From Lunularia cruciata (Eukaryota > Streptophyta > Marchantiopsida > Lunulariales > Lunulariaceae), in contig OX419756.1 of NCBI GenBank assembly GCA_948567375.1, forward strand, positions 74,192,552 through 74,256,551: 64,000 nt of DNA. Direction: 5' to 3'. Shown piece after piece: positions 42,201-52,187 of this stretch (the first letter of the stretch is position 1; every line of letters starts with the position of its first letter). The notes under the pieces are model-generated. The model saw only the letters and a list, made by a program, of their open reading frames with translations. It was not told where the DNA came from and made no database searches. A program made the position numbers and the translations under genes.

Positions 42201-44363
42201 TTGCAGCATCTGCGGCACTGGATCGGACATCCAAATCATTGGAGAGAGTCTTATCTCCAAAAAGCTTCAAAAAGGGGAGGTCTTTCGCCCACACGATGCA
42301 GTGAACTGGCTGGAAGAAAAACAAGTCAGGGAAAGGATTAGCATGTTACTTGATTAAAGAAGAGAATGGGCTCAGCAAGTTAGCGCACCCACGTGTCACC
42401 GGACATGGTCCCATGTTATTCCAGATACTGCCTGAACACATATAATCATCCAACGTACTTCAGTCATTCCTCTGATATATGCAGCATGTAAGCAACCTTT
42501 CTTATGGTCTTCATGATAGCAACATAAGAGCGAAGAAAACCTTAGTACGTGGGGCAAACCTTAGAGGGTGTGCTGGTAATGGTGCAAACAGGATACGTTT
42601 TCGGTGCTGGCTTCGGTTGGCACTCATAGCACTCAGTTCGGCCTTTTATATGCACTGTAACCTGTCTTTCCCAATACAACCATCCAACACAGCACGCATA
42701 CACAATCACGGAGGGAAAACATGAAGCCATAGAACGACCGAGCGCTGGTAAATAGACCTGAATGACATGAAAACGAAGCTCTGCATAACATGCCAAGCAA
42801 CAACATCAGTTCGCCTTTGAGCCTAGGCGAGAACTCCACGGTTGAGAGTGACGAGCAAGACACGAACGCAAGGCACAGCATTCCATCTGAGTTCACTACT
42901 TGCGCTGGCTAAGAAGATCCGATCTAAAACATTAAGATCTAACGTCATTCGATTATGATGGTGGCAATAGCACCTGCCCCAAGTAACCAGTGGTGCCACT
43001 TTCAACGAGAGGCACATCAGCAGCCAGACATAGTCGATTCACGTGCCGTCTGGCCTCCAAGTTGTCAAGACCATTTAGCACCAAATTAAATTGCTGGAAG
43101 AACTCAACATCAAACTGAGGACTCTTCACATTGGCATGATGCGCAACAATGTCCACATCCGGGCGAAACTTCAGCACAGCCTCCCTCGCCACCTGGAAAC
43201 GAGGACAAATGGAAATTTTGGGCAAGCACAAATACATATTGAGTAATCCAACACAAAAACGGAAAACTGAACGACGATGTATCCTGAGTGAATTGTGCGG
43301 CAGCAACTATAGAGGAAAAGCTTGACATAGGACAGTACATTACGATCTAGGTTACTTGTAGGATACTTACTTGAGATTTCGATTGTCCAACATGGCGCTT
43401 TCGGAACAAAAACTGCCGATTTAGGTTACTGACTTCAATAGTGTCCAGGTCAATCTGCAAGTAATAAGAATTCAAACTAAATGCCATTGTGGACGGGCCA
43501 TAAGTCTCGAACAGAACCCCCGAACAGAAGTCACGGTGAGGCAAACTACTCATTCCATGTACTGCATGACAAACAGTAATCCGCTCTATTGGACATTCTG
43601 CAGACAGGAGGTTTCCTCCTCTGTACTTCTGTATTTGTAGACCTGTAACACTTGAACCAGCAGAAGGTCCGAATTTGGTATGGTATTCCCAGAGTCTGTA
43701 AGAGCCATACCACATGTATGTGCTTGAAGCCTGTCAAAACGAGTGTCTTCAAGAGTTCACACCCGATGCCACCAGCCCCGACCATTAGTACCTTGGAGTT
43801 CTGTAAATTTAGGGCAAGATCAGGTCTTAGTACCAACACACCCTTGTGTAAGAAAAATAACTTTAGCACAGCTTCTTTATCCTCAACATTTATTTCGCTC
43901 ATCCTTATCAGTAGTTGGTTGTGTTTGTTTGTTTGTTGTTCTAACATACAACTTAATTTTAGGATAATACCCCTTCCCAACTCCAATTAAGGATCGCTCT
44001 TTCCCTGGACTATAAAATTGGATTCCCTACTAGTCACGACTTGCTCAGAGGCGTTTGCAAAAAGCTGAAAGAAGGTACAAATCGTATTGTATAGTAGGGG
44101 GTTCTGGATAGTGACTATAAACCCTTACAGTGGAAAGAAGACGATTCAGAAAATCACGCACCAACCAACAGACAAAGTGAATCAAAAGTCGAACAGACGA
44201 ATTTCTAGTAATAGCGTGGCGAAGGGGAAACCTAGACTTCGGAAACTATAAAGTACTGACTGCATATGGACACAAGCGAGGTTTTGAAAAGACATTATAA
44301 TGAGCGAGAGCGTGAAAAAACATTCCAAGAGGAGCTCACCTCTATGACTCCTAGGTCCTCCAT
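39204..44363 (-). CDS. SAE2: SUMO-activating enzyme subunit 2 (E1 large subunit), 11 exons, intact
   Basis: Together with SAE1 this protein adenylates SUMO, takes it onto its catalytic cysteine and passes it to the E2 SCE1; it is nuclear. Exons in transcription order are 44363-44340, 43800-43711, 43454-43371, 43192-42974, 42661-42560, 42309-41845, 41359-41130, 40962-40869, 40737-40555, 39654-39554 and 39444-39204. All introns are GT-AG and frames join without a stop, giving 610 codons (Arabidopsis SAE2 is about 625). Visible are the nucleotide-binding [44 protein letters not shown], zinc pairs ECYEC and KCYVC, the catalytic Cys in [13 protein letters not shown], the [23 protein letters not shown]-type adenylation segment, a ubiquitin-like domain (TPLVLEVN ... 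IEDLQQEF) and a basic tail [14 protein letters not shown]. The ATG at 44363 is preceded by an in-frame stop. It is the only gene here that looks functional. Confidence 0.95.
39860..40400 (+). mobile_element. Retroelement-like insertion (LTR and leader) in SAE2 intron 9
   Basis: Intron 9 is 900 bases, the longest in the gene. It contains, in antisense to SAE2, a promoter-like unit: TGTTAAATTAAGTAATCTCG near 39858, repeated CACTGTTCAT words, a 12-bp array, a TATATAA box at 40071, and after about 260 bases a short open frame starting [20 protein letters not shown] (40331 on). LTR followed by a gag-like start is the likeliest reading (Ty1/copia style), but no polymerase part and no exact ends are visible. 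Confidence 0.45.
39995..40066 (+). repeat. Six 12-bp tandem repeats upstream of a TATA box
   Basis: Six consecutive 12-base units of the form AGYACACCNTTC run without gaps from 39995 to 40066 and end four bases before TATATAA at 40071. The position directly upstream of a TATA box suggests an enhancer-type array of the inserted element. Confidence 0.85.
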
Positions 44364-45370
44364 TGCGGCCAGCAGACCTCTGCTAACTGATGCAAGGCAT
44401 CAAAATTTAGAGAATAAGATGTACTCCTCGTTGCGCTTGGGCCAAGTCGTAACGACCCTCTATAAAACTTCTTTAGACCCCTCAATTCTCCATCAGCAAC
44501 GGCCAAAATGCGTGCGTAAACCTGTCATAGCTGAATGGCCGACCCCCTCCCCTCTATCTGCAAAAACATGGGAAATGAACACCGCTCATATGAGATGTCC
44601 TCTTTGCAACATTTTGCTGTCTTCCGAACAACAACACATTCCTCTCTACTTCGCCCTCACGTTCTGCGAATATCCCGATCACTCCCTATCTCTTCCGCGC
44701 TCCTGCCGCTTAGTTTTCGAATATCCCTCTTACTAGATTCCGCCATCCACCATGTTTCACCTCACATCGTAATTCCTGGACCGCCTGTGTAATCAACCCA
44801 CGATGTCAACAATTCCACAAGGTCCTCTCTCACATTCACACTCTGTTGGACTTCCGATCTCCGTTCTCTCTGTCGCCCAGTTTCTACCTATCTAGTTCGC
44901 CCCCATCCGTTTTTTCCCTTGCTTTTCTATCTCTAATCTCTTCGACCCATGGGCTCCCTGGCTAAGGGGGTAATTTCCTCCGCTCCTGTTTCCAATTGCG
45001 ATCGGACGTACCTAAAACCATCAACCATTTAAAGGATCGTAAAATCTTCGAGCAAATTAACGGGACGAAGGAAAGATTTAAGAGACAGAAGGACCCAAGA
45101 TGTTCCCGGACGCTAGACAGTTTTCGAGGTTGGACATATGAAATCCAATGTAGGCAGAGATGAATCTCCAAGCAAACTTACGGAGAACACACTCGAGTCA
45201 CACCGGGACGAGAGTCAAGAGAATATCCGTCGAACATGAGCTCTGTTGACCTTATCACATAAAGCACGCCCGTCAGCCAGAAAGTCCCGAGCAGAGGATG
45301 CTCCTTCTGTTTCTTTAGCAGGCCCCATCACAATCTTCCATCAAATGCTCTTCCTCTTTCGGACTTGATG
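44364..45370. other. 5' region of SAE2 (untranslated leader and promoter)
   Basis: Upstream of the SAE2 start the sequence stays relatively G+C-rich and low-copy in character, with pyrimidine-rich stretches near 44530-44960. Short plus-strand frames (44266-44736) show no recognisable domain. The SAE2 promoter should lie here; I could not place a TATA box with confidence. No other gene was recognised. Confidence 0.5.
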
Positions 45371-45668
45371 TGTGACACCCAGAAATCCCAGAGGATTAGT
45401 TCATGTGTTCTACGTGGTTCTACGTGTTTTGAGACTCAATGTATTGTTCTCCTATTCCTTCTCCTGAACTCTCCTATTCCTTCGCATATCGACTCTATTG
45501 GGGCTTAGCCCCATTTTATCATTTTTGTGTCACCCTTGTATGGCTTGTGGGGTCTTCCCATCCTTCGTGTTTTCTACGCGGTCGACCTCTTTCTCTCCTG
45601 AACTCTCTAACGATATATCGATCCCCGTACAACAAATCTTTGACATGCTTATGTACCCGGGGGTTACA
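45371..45668 (+). mobile_element. Short LTR-like element with TGTGACACCC ... GGGTTACA ends
   Basis: The segment starts TGTGACACCCAGAAATCC and ends GGGGGTTACA, giving imperfect inverted ends typical of LTRs, about 298 bases. A part (45483-45595, with CTATTGGGGCTTAG and GGGGTCTTCCCATCCTTCGTG) has a diverged relative at 63345-63470, so it is repetitive. No target duplication is obvious (TGATG left, GAAAT right), so the ends are tentative. Confidence 0.45.
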
Positions 45669-46341
45669 GAAATAAAGTTACGATGTTCTGTATATTTTCT
45701 TAATTGTATATCCGGAGTCTACCCGTCATGGGTGTTGGGTATGCGTGAGAGAAAGACAGGGACTCGCTACTAAATGTCTGTCCAAGTTCTTTATTATTGA
45801 CCATACATGGTTGGTGGAAAATAAAAAAATAAAAAATTGGTATCCATATCCCATAAACTATTAATTATATTTTAGATCCACACACTATAAAATATTTATT
45901 ATATTTTAGGGTTAATGGACTGTTTGATTTTATTTGAATCTATGATTAAGATTATGAACACGGGATGGTTTGAGAGGAACAGACCTAGGAATTGATTGAG
46001 GGTTCTAGAGGGAATCCATTGTAGAGCTATCCACTTATCTACATAGTGCAAATCAGAGCTTTCCATTTTCTTTGATTTCTTGGCTTGAGTGGTCTCTCTC
46101 CAAAGTGGGAATCCATAGCAGCACTTCATTTTCCTTCAATTCATCGCTCGAGCTCTCTCTCTCTCAAGGAATAGTGCTCGCTTTCCTTTGATTTCTTGGC
46201 ACCTTCTCTCCATATTTTTTTTGAAATAGGGAAAAGGGGAACACGGCGTAACCGATAGCGCTAAAGAGTTCACCCAGCTAGAAGTTCTATGGATCATTTT
46301 GTGAGTCTACTGGAGGTATCCCACTCAGTCTGGCTGGCTGA
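45669..46341. other. AT-rich spacer between gene island and TE nest
   Basis: 45800-45910 is very AT-rich (ATAAAAAAATAAAAAATT). 46130-46170 has a CTCTCTCTCTCT microsatellite and GATTTCTTGGC words occurring twice (46073, 46190). No gene was recognised. Confidence 0.5.
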
Positions 46342-46672
46342 TGTAATATTTCGAGGACATGAGAAACCTCAAGAGAAACACGAGCGAGAAGAAATATTCT
46401 TCAATATTTTGGTACTCCAAATGAGCATCTAGTCTTTATTATAAAGCAAAGAGTATCCACTCAAAGGGAGTTACACCCTTGGATCAAGATACATAGATTG
46501 GTGACATGTTGATCTTTACCCTATTTGGTTGGCCAAACAAGTTTTACCAAAGGGAATCTTTGAAAAATCGTCCTATATGAAACTCAAAACAACATGGGTG
46601 AGATATTATTAGAAAGCTCTCAACGAGTAAAAATTGGGGAGATGGCAACTCCCTTTCCTTTGGTGGAATCAA
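46342..46672 (+). mobile_element. LTR-A copy C, 3' half missing
   Basis: It starts TGTAATATTTCGAGGACATG and follows LTR-A through TTTATTATAAAGC, TTGGATCAAGATACATAGAT and GGGAATCTTTGAAAAATC. It breaks off near 46672, where Element II integrase sequence begins abruptly. The left flank is not integrase, so this is a deletion or rearrangement joint rather than a simple insertion. Confidence 0.8.
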
Positions 46673-47800
46673 GGAGGTTGGTGGCACTTCCTGACAAGTC
46701 CCATGAAGGAATGGCTTACTCGTTCTTAGATTGGGTTGTTAGTCATTTTGGTGCACCAATTGAGGTTTTGACGGATTAGGGTACATAGTTCTTGGAGGAG
46801 TTTCATGCCTTGTGTGACAAGGCTTTGATTGATCATCACATTGCCTCTCGAGATCACCCTGAGGCAGATGGCTTAGAAGACAAAGTGGTTCGGACAGTGA
46901 AGAGAGGATTGCAGAAGTATGGTTTGCAGAGAGGCCACTTGGGAGATTGGGATCTCCAATTACCTTGGTCGGCCATGGGCTATTGATTCAGCCGGCAAGC
47001 CTCCTTAGCATCCTTCTTCCTTTACTTTCTACTCTATGGACAAGATCCAGATTTACCTGTAGCCATTTGTCGACATGCTACTATAATTTTGGACTTGGAT
47101 GATCTAGATGTATGGATGAGTGCATGTTCTCAACGTGTAGAGATATTTTGGAGAGTGACGTCGATGGTCTTTGAGAACTTGGCAATTGCTCAGCATAGGG
47201 ATACCTTATGCTATGCTACCATTCAAGGAGGAGGTTATAGACCCTCAATCCGTTGATTTCATCCAAGTGACTATGTATATCTACAACAGACAACATCGAT
47301 GACACTTGATGTTTCCACGGGCCGCACTATCTTGAGAGTGCAGGAGGTTTTGCTATCTAAAGTCCTTGTGTTAGAAGGACATGATGGTGTTGTTTGGATG
47401 GATCATGTGTGCAATTGTGCGCCATGCCACCTCCCAAACATTGATGGTACTATGGACCCAAGCTTGGCACTTGTCCGTGCAAGCTTGAGGTGTATGTTAT
47501 GCGGTTCTTTTGGTGGAACCATTACTATGTTAGTGTGTGATAGTTGTTTGAGAGGATGGCATATTTCATGTATGACTCCTCCCCTCACAGTGCTTCCTCA
47601 AGGACATTGATGGTACTATGGACCCAAGCTTGGCACTTGTACGTGCAAGCTTGAGGTCTATGTTATGCGGTTCTTTTGGTGGAACCGTTAATATGTTAGT
47701 GTGTGATAGTTGTTTGAGAGGATGGCATATTTCATGTATGACTCCTCTCCTCACAATGCTTCCTCAAGGACATTGGTTATGTCCTAGGTGTACTTGACCT
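46673..47800 (+). pseudogene. Integrase and PHD finger of Element II copy II-b
   Basis: This begins inside the integrase core (LVALPDKSHEGMAYSFLD, matching LVALPDKFSEGTTYSFLD of Element II) and continues in parallel with 29668-30624: EVLTD then a stop, PEADGLEDKVVRTVKRGLQK, FLLYGQDPDLP, VLEGHDGVVWMDHV and a PHD finger with CMLC, CDSC, WHISC. The first integrase Asp block and everything upstream are missing. The finger is duplicated in tandem (see the repeat entry); after the second unit the reading ends with HWLCPRC-like sequence. It shows that the PHD finger is a fixed part of this family. Confidence 0.88.
47441..47772 (+). repeat. 166-bp tandem duplication of the PHD-finger coding segment
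   Basis: A block starting TTGATGGTACTATGGACCCA occurs at 47441 and again at 47607, nearly identical for 166 bases, covering six of the eight zinc ligands. The period is 166, not a multiple of three, so the first finger runs into a stop (PQGH then stop) and the second starts in another frame. Confidence 0.93.
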
Positions 47801-47963
47801 ATAGCTAGTTCATCCTTTTTATGGTATAGATTGCAAACATGCAACTAACAATGGGGCTCAATAGCACCCGGCCTCTTGATCTTTTGCCCACCATAGGGTA
47901 TACCATATACTTGGAGTCAATGGCTATCTAGAGTTAGAGGGACCTAACCGCCAACTAGGGGGT

Positions 47964-48617
47964 GATTTTGGCACTTTCAAGTCCATGTATGACTTGTGTG
48001 TGAGTTGTGCTTCTATAGTGTGTGATGTTGACAATGATGTATGTTGTATAGCAATGTATATATGCACGACAACTGTCATGCCATTTGTAGCATTGCACCT
48101 AGATTGCTTGGACTCTAGAGTAGTAGTGTTGGTGGTTAGGAGTATTTTGGTAGTTACTCATAGACTACTTGTTGACGGACAATTTTCATGTTTGGGGTAC
48201 TGACTACATGGTGGGCCCCACCGTTTGGACCGTCGGGCGTGCCGTCAACAAGACCATTAGGTTTTGAGACCTAGCTCAAGTCCAAGGGAGTATAGTTTTG
48301 AAGTGCAACTCCAAAGAGCTCACTTCTTTGATGTTGAGCCTTCAAGTTCTTGGCTATGGTGGATAGAGGCCGACAAGTGTCACCTGGATTCTCTTAGCAA
48401 GAGTGGGTATGGCTTGACTGTAATTAGTGCACAATTGTTAGCAAATTATTGAGTGATAGATCAAGTACTCATCTAATTGAGAGCAATCCAAGTTGTGTAA
48501 ACAAACTGATTATTGTGGCACTTTAGAGTCCATGTATGACTTGTGTGTGAGTTGTGCTTCTATAGTGTGTGATGTTGACAGCAATGTATATTGTGTATGA
48601 TGTGTATATACACATGA
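47964..48617 (+). repeat. 3' LTR of copy II-b plus second block X
   Basis: After a polypurine tract (AACTAGGGGGTG) the LTR starts TTGGCACTTTCAAGTCC (block X), continues with the core (48066-48516) and is followed directly by a second block X (GTGGCACTTTAGAGTCC, to about 48617). This is the same organisation as at 30794-31455. Confidence 0.8.
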
Positions 48618-49270
48618 AAATATAGTGTGTATTAGATGATTGTGTCCAAGGAGCAAGAGAGACTTGTTTTTGAGCAAGAGAGTAGATTGTAGAGTTCAGA
48701 GGAGAGAGAAAGATTAGTGATCCTATGTGAGAGTGTTTGGAGAGTTTAGAGGAGCAAGAGAGATTATTGCTTGAGTGTGAGAGTAGATTGGAGAGTGTAT
48801 AGGAGCAAAAGAGATTAGTGTTTCAGTGTGAGAGTAGATTGGAGAGCTTAGAGGAGCAAGATAAATAGTTGTTTGAGAGAGAGACTCCTTTGTGTGCAAG
48901 AAGATGCTCTTTCTACAAAGGAAGAGATGCATCTAGCCGTTAATAGCTATGAGATGGAGAGAGAGTAGAGGCTGGCTCACTTAGACTTGGATATCCTAGG
49001 TGTTGCTACCATGGTTGAGGGTTATAGGGTCCAATTACAAAACCATGCATAAGAGTTTTCATTTAATATGGACATGTGCAAGAGTACATATGTTTAGGTC
49101 AAGAAGAGTGAGAGTAGTCTAGCTCAAGGGAGGGCTTGTGTGGCTTATCTTGGACTGGGACTCCATATGATTTCTTGCCAACCTTGCATTCAACCTTCAC
49201 ATGAGATGGAGACCCAAACAAATGCCACCTATGTGTTATCTAGTAGTGTTGTGACTCAAGAGACCTAGAC
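48618..49270 (+). pseudogene. Coiled-coil protein relic with 51-bp repeats
   Basis: Between 48640 and 48870 a 51-base unit (GGAGCAAGAGAGATTA..GAGTGTGAGAGTAGATTGGAGAG) repeats about four times, with landmarks AGGAGCAA at 48750, 48801 and 48852. It corresponds to 17 residues rich in Glu, Arg, Leu and Ser with clear coiled-coil character. Further right the frame reads STKEEMHLAVNSYEMERE and DLDILGVATMVEGYRVQLQN with intervening stops. I do not recognise the protein; a retroelement structural protein is possible. Confidence 0.45.
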
Positions 49271-49375
49271 TTTTACCTCCCATTCCTTAATCTAATAGGC
49301 TTAAATTTCATTTTTTTCATCAATGTTTTCTCTCTTTTCCTCATGTTAGTGGATTCTATCTAGTTCAGCTAGTCA

Positions 49376-49456
49376 TATGTTGTGTGTATCTACATCATTA
49401 TACAACATACATTGTTGTCCATATCATACACTATAGACTCACACATAAATCACTTA
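49376..49456 (-). repeat. Inverted copy of LTR block X
   Basis: The reverse complement (TGTGTGAGTCTATAGTGTATG...ACAACAATGTATGTTGTATA) is a diverged match to block X at 48530-48610. The coiled-coil relic is therefore framed by block X in opposite orientations. Confidence 0.6.
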
Positions 49457-50226
49457 CAGAGTTGTTGGAGAAGGACTTCATACAACATAATGCCTCTCCT
49501 TGGGGAGCACTAGTACTATTTGTTCCAAAGAAGGATGGAGGACTTTGTTTTTGTATTGATTACCGTAGGCTCAATAAGCAAACCGTGAAAAATGCATATC
49601 CCTTGCCTCGGATCAATGACTTGCTTGATCAACTAAGTGGAGCACGCTATTTTTCCAAGTTGGATCTTTGCAGCTGCTATTGGCAAATTCCTATTGATAG
49701 AGAGGATGTGCAAAAGACTACCTTTAGTACAAGGTATGGGCATTTTGAGTGGAGAGTTCTACCTTTTGGACTCACGAATGCTCCAGTAGTCTTCATGGAT
49801 CAGATGCATCGTGTGTTGGATGGACTATTGGATTTGTCCGTCGTGGTGTTCTTGGATGATATCTTAATTTATAGTAAGACATAGGCAAAACACATGAATC
49901 ATGTGTGAGAAGTCTTAAGATGACTATGACAATGGAAATTTTACTACAAGAAGTCAAAGTGTGCCTTTTGGCAGAAGGAGGTTACCTTCTTGGGTCATAA
50001 GATCTCATTAGAGGGGATCAAGATGGAAAAAGAGAAAATCAAGGCCATTACTGATTGGCCTACCCCAAAGGATGCTACAGAAGTATGGGCATTCAATGGC
50101 TTGGCCAGTTTTTACCGATGGTTCATCCATTATTATGCTCATGTGGCTGCACCATTGACTAACCTCTTGGGAAAGAACTCGAGCTTCCAATGGACCACCA
50201 AGCATGAGAAGCATTCCATAAGTTAA
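49440..50226 (+). pseudogene. Reverse transcriptase of Element III, FLDD intact
   Basis: The open segment up to 49884 has [77 protein letters not shown] and the catalytic [11 protein letters not shown] with both Asp. A stop at 49882 and further stops near 49906-49928 interrupt it; it resumes at 49990-50226 (GHKISLEGIKMEKEKIKAIT, FNGLASFYRWFIHYYAHVAA). The start before 49440 reads into an unrelated inverted repeat, so the N-terminus is lost. Confidence 0.92.
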
Positions 50227-50231
50227 AGCAT

Positions 50232-50636
50232 ATGGTGTCTTCAAGACCCATTCTTCAACCATATGATCCTCAACTACCCTGTGTGGTTGATTTTGATGCT
50301 TCTAACTTTGCAATTGGAGTCGTGTTGCAACAAGAATTCCCATATGGACTCCATCCCATTGTCTTTGTGTCTTGCCGACTCAATACAGTTGAACAAAACT
50401 ACTCTGCTCAAGATCGAGAACAACTTGCAATGGTATATGCCACCAAGGTATGGAGGCATTACCTCTTGGGGAAACAAGTGATCATGCAAACTAATCACAA
50501 ACCATTGTTGCAGACCTTACACTTAGAACACATGAAGAGTCGACATCATCAATGGGAGGAACAATTCCAATTGTACAACATCAAACTTGAGTACAAACCA
50601 GGTTGGTTCCATGTCATCCCTAATGCTTTATCATGA
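50232..50636 (+). pseudogene. RNase H of Element III
   Basis: This 134-codon open segment carries PCVVDFDASNFAIGVVLQQE (first Asp), SCRLNTVEQNYSAQDREQLA (Glu), IMQTNHKPLLQTL (where the usual Asp is Asn) and LEYKPGWFHVIPNALS. It is in another frame than the preceding RT piece. The second catalytic Asp appears lost. Confidence 0.9.
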
Positions 50637-50839
50637 CGACCTGATTTGAAGTCTCTCTCTCTCATCACAATGGCAACTTCAACAGTGTCAATTGACTCCA
50701 AGGTCCAAAATGAGTTTCAGTCAGCTCTACACCAAGATTCCTTCTTCCAAATGGTACATGGTTGCCTTACAATATGTGATAAGGAGTACAACACCTTCTC
50801 CATCAAGGAGGGCCTTTTATTCCATGTGGATTGGATCTA

Positions 50840-51940
50840 TGTTCCAACTAAAGATTATCTTTGACTTCTGCGCCTTCAAGAAGCCCATGATTTACCCATT
50901 GCTGGTCATATGGGTGTGGACAAGACCTTGGGTACCTTCCAACGTCAATGGTGGTGGCCCAACATGACACAAGATGTTCAAGAATTTGTCTTATTGTGTA
51001 AGAGCTGCCAACGTAACAAGGCCAGCAACCAGAAGCCGAGTGGACTCCTTCAACCACTCGCCGTTCCATCCACTTGCTAGGAGCATGTGAGTTTGGATCT
51101 CATCACATCCTTGCCAAAGACAAAACAAGGACACACTGCAATCATGGTGTTTGTGGATAAGCTTAGTAAGCAAATCCACTTGGCACCAACCTGTGATATT
51201 GTGGATGCTCCAACCTTAGCGTAAATCTACTTCAACAATGTCTTCAAGCATCGTAGGATGCCATATGTACTCATCTCCGACCGTGATCCTTGATTTATCG
51301 AGAAGTTTTGGCAAGCACTCTTCCAGATACTCGGCACCAAGCTTGCTTTGTCCACGGCCTATCATCCTCAAACTGATGGACAAACCAAACGTGCAAATTG
51401 TACATTGGAGGATATGTTGCATGCTTTTGTCAATGTCCACCATACCAATTGGGATGAATGTCTTGCAATTGCAAAATTTGCCTACAACAATTCCAAACAA
51501 GCAAGCACCGGATTTTCTCCTTTCTTTCTTAATTTTGGCCAAGATCCGCTTGTTCCAGATTCTCTTCTTGCTCCCCTTCCATCTCAATTTTCTCATACTT
51601 CCACATTCTTGACCATTATATCCCAATCTCTCCAACAAGCCAAGTCTCACCTCCTTGTTGCTCAGAATCGCCAAAAATAATACACGGACCACCATCGTCA
51701 TGATCTCACCTTTGAAGTTGGTGATAAGGTCATGCTATCCTCTAGTAACCTCCCTCTCCCACTTGATACCCAAGTTCGTAAACTTGCACCTAATTGGATA
51801 GGACCCTTTGATATCACCCAAATTGTCTCTCTTGTTGCTTATCAACTTGCCTTGCCTTGTCACATGCGTATCCATCTTGTCTTTCATGTTTCCAACTTGG
51901 AACCCTTTGTTCCTAACCCCTCTTCCTTTTCCTCTTGAGT
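50840..51940 (+). pseudogene. Integrase of Element III
   Basis: The zinc domain (about 50875-51020) reads EAHDLPIAGHMGVDKTLG and CKSCQRNK with both His and both Cys. The core has HVSLDLITSLPKTKQGHT (Asp), LISDRDP then a stop (Asp), and YHPQTDGQTKRANCTLEDML, where the catalytic Glu of GQTER is Lys. FLNFGQDPLVP and FEVGDKVMLSS follow, then an SH3-like end VRKLAPNWIGPFDITQIVS. Stops lie at about 51078, 51221, 51292 and 51678. Confidence 0.9.
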
Positions 51941-51971
51941 CCAACCTCCCCCTCTTCCTGTCCCTATCAAT

Positions 51972-52160
51972 GATCATGAGGAGTATGAAGTTGATTGTAT
52001 CCTTGCACATCGCCATATTCAATGAGGCCATCGCCAACATACAGAGCACAAGGTCCTTTGGCAAGGGTATCCCCTTCATGATGCCACATGGGAACCTCTT
52101 TCTCACCTCTAGAATGCACAAACAGCCATCCAAGAATTTGAAGCTTCACTGGCAACGAGG
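51972..52160 (+). pseudogene. Chromodomain at the integrase C-terminus of Element III
   Basis: DHEEYEVDCILAHRHIQ is followed by a stop at 52023, then HTEHKVLWQGYPLHDATWEP. This is the chromodomain fold of chromoviruses, which binds methylated histone H3 and steers integration into heterochromatin. The conserved WEP motif and LWQGY are present. Two stops (52023 and about 52110) break it. The equivalent position in Element II holds a PHD finger. Confidence 0.85.
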
Positions 52161-52187
52161 ATGTCATCAACTAGCGGCGGGGGAATA

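Noticed and set aside
44266-44792. Overlapping plus-strand frames upstream of SAE2 including a CPLCN..-like patch
   Set aside because: They overlap SAE2 exon 1 and its leader on the opposite strand, lack a second zinc pair, and show no conserved family.
51216-51701. 161-codon reverse-strand frame across Element III integrase
   Set aside because: Exact antisense shadow of the integrase core.
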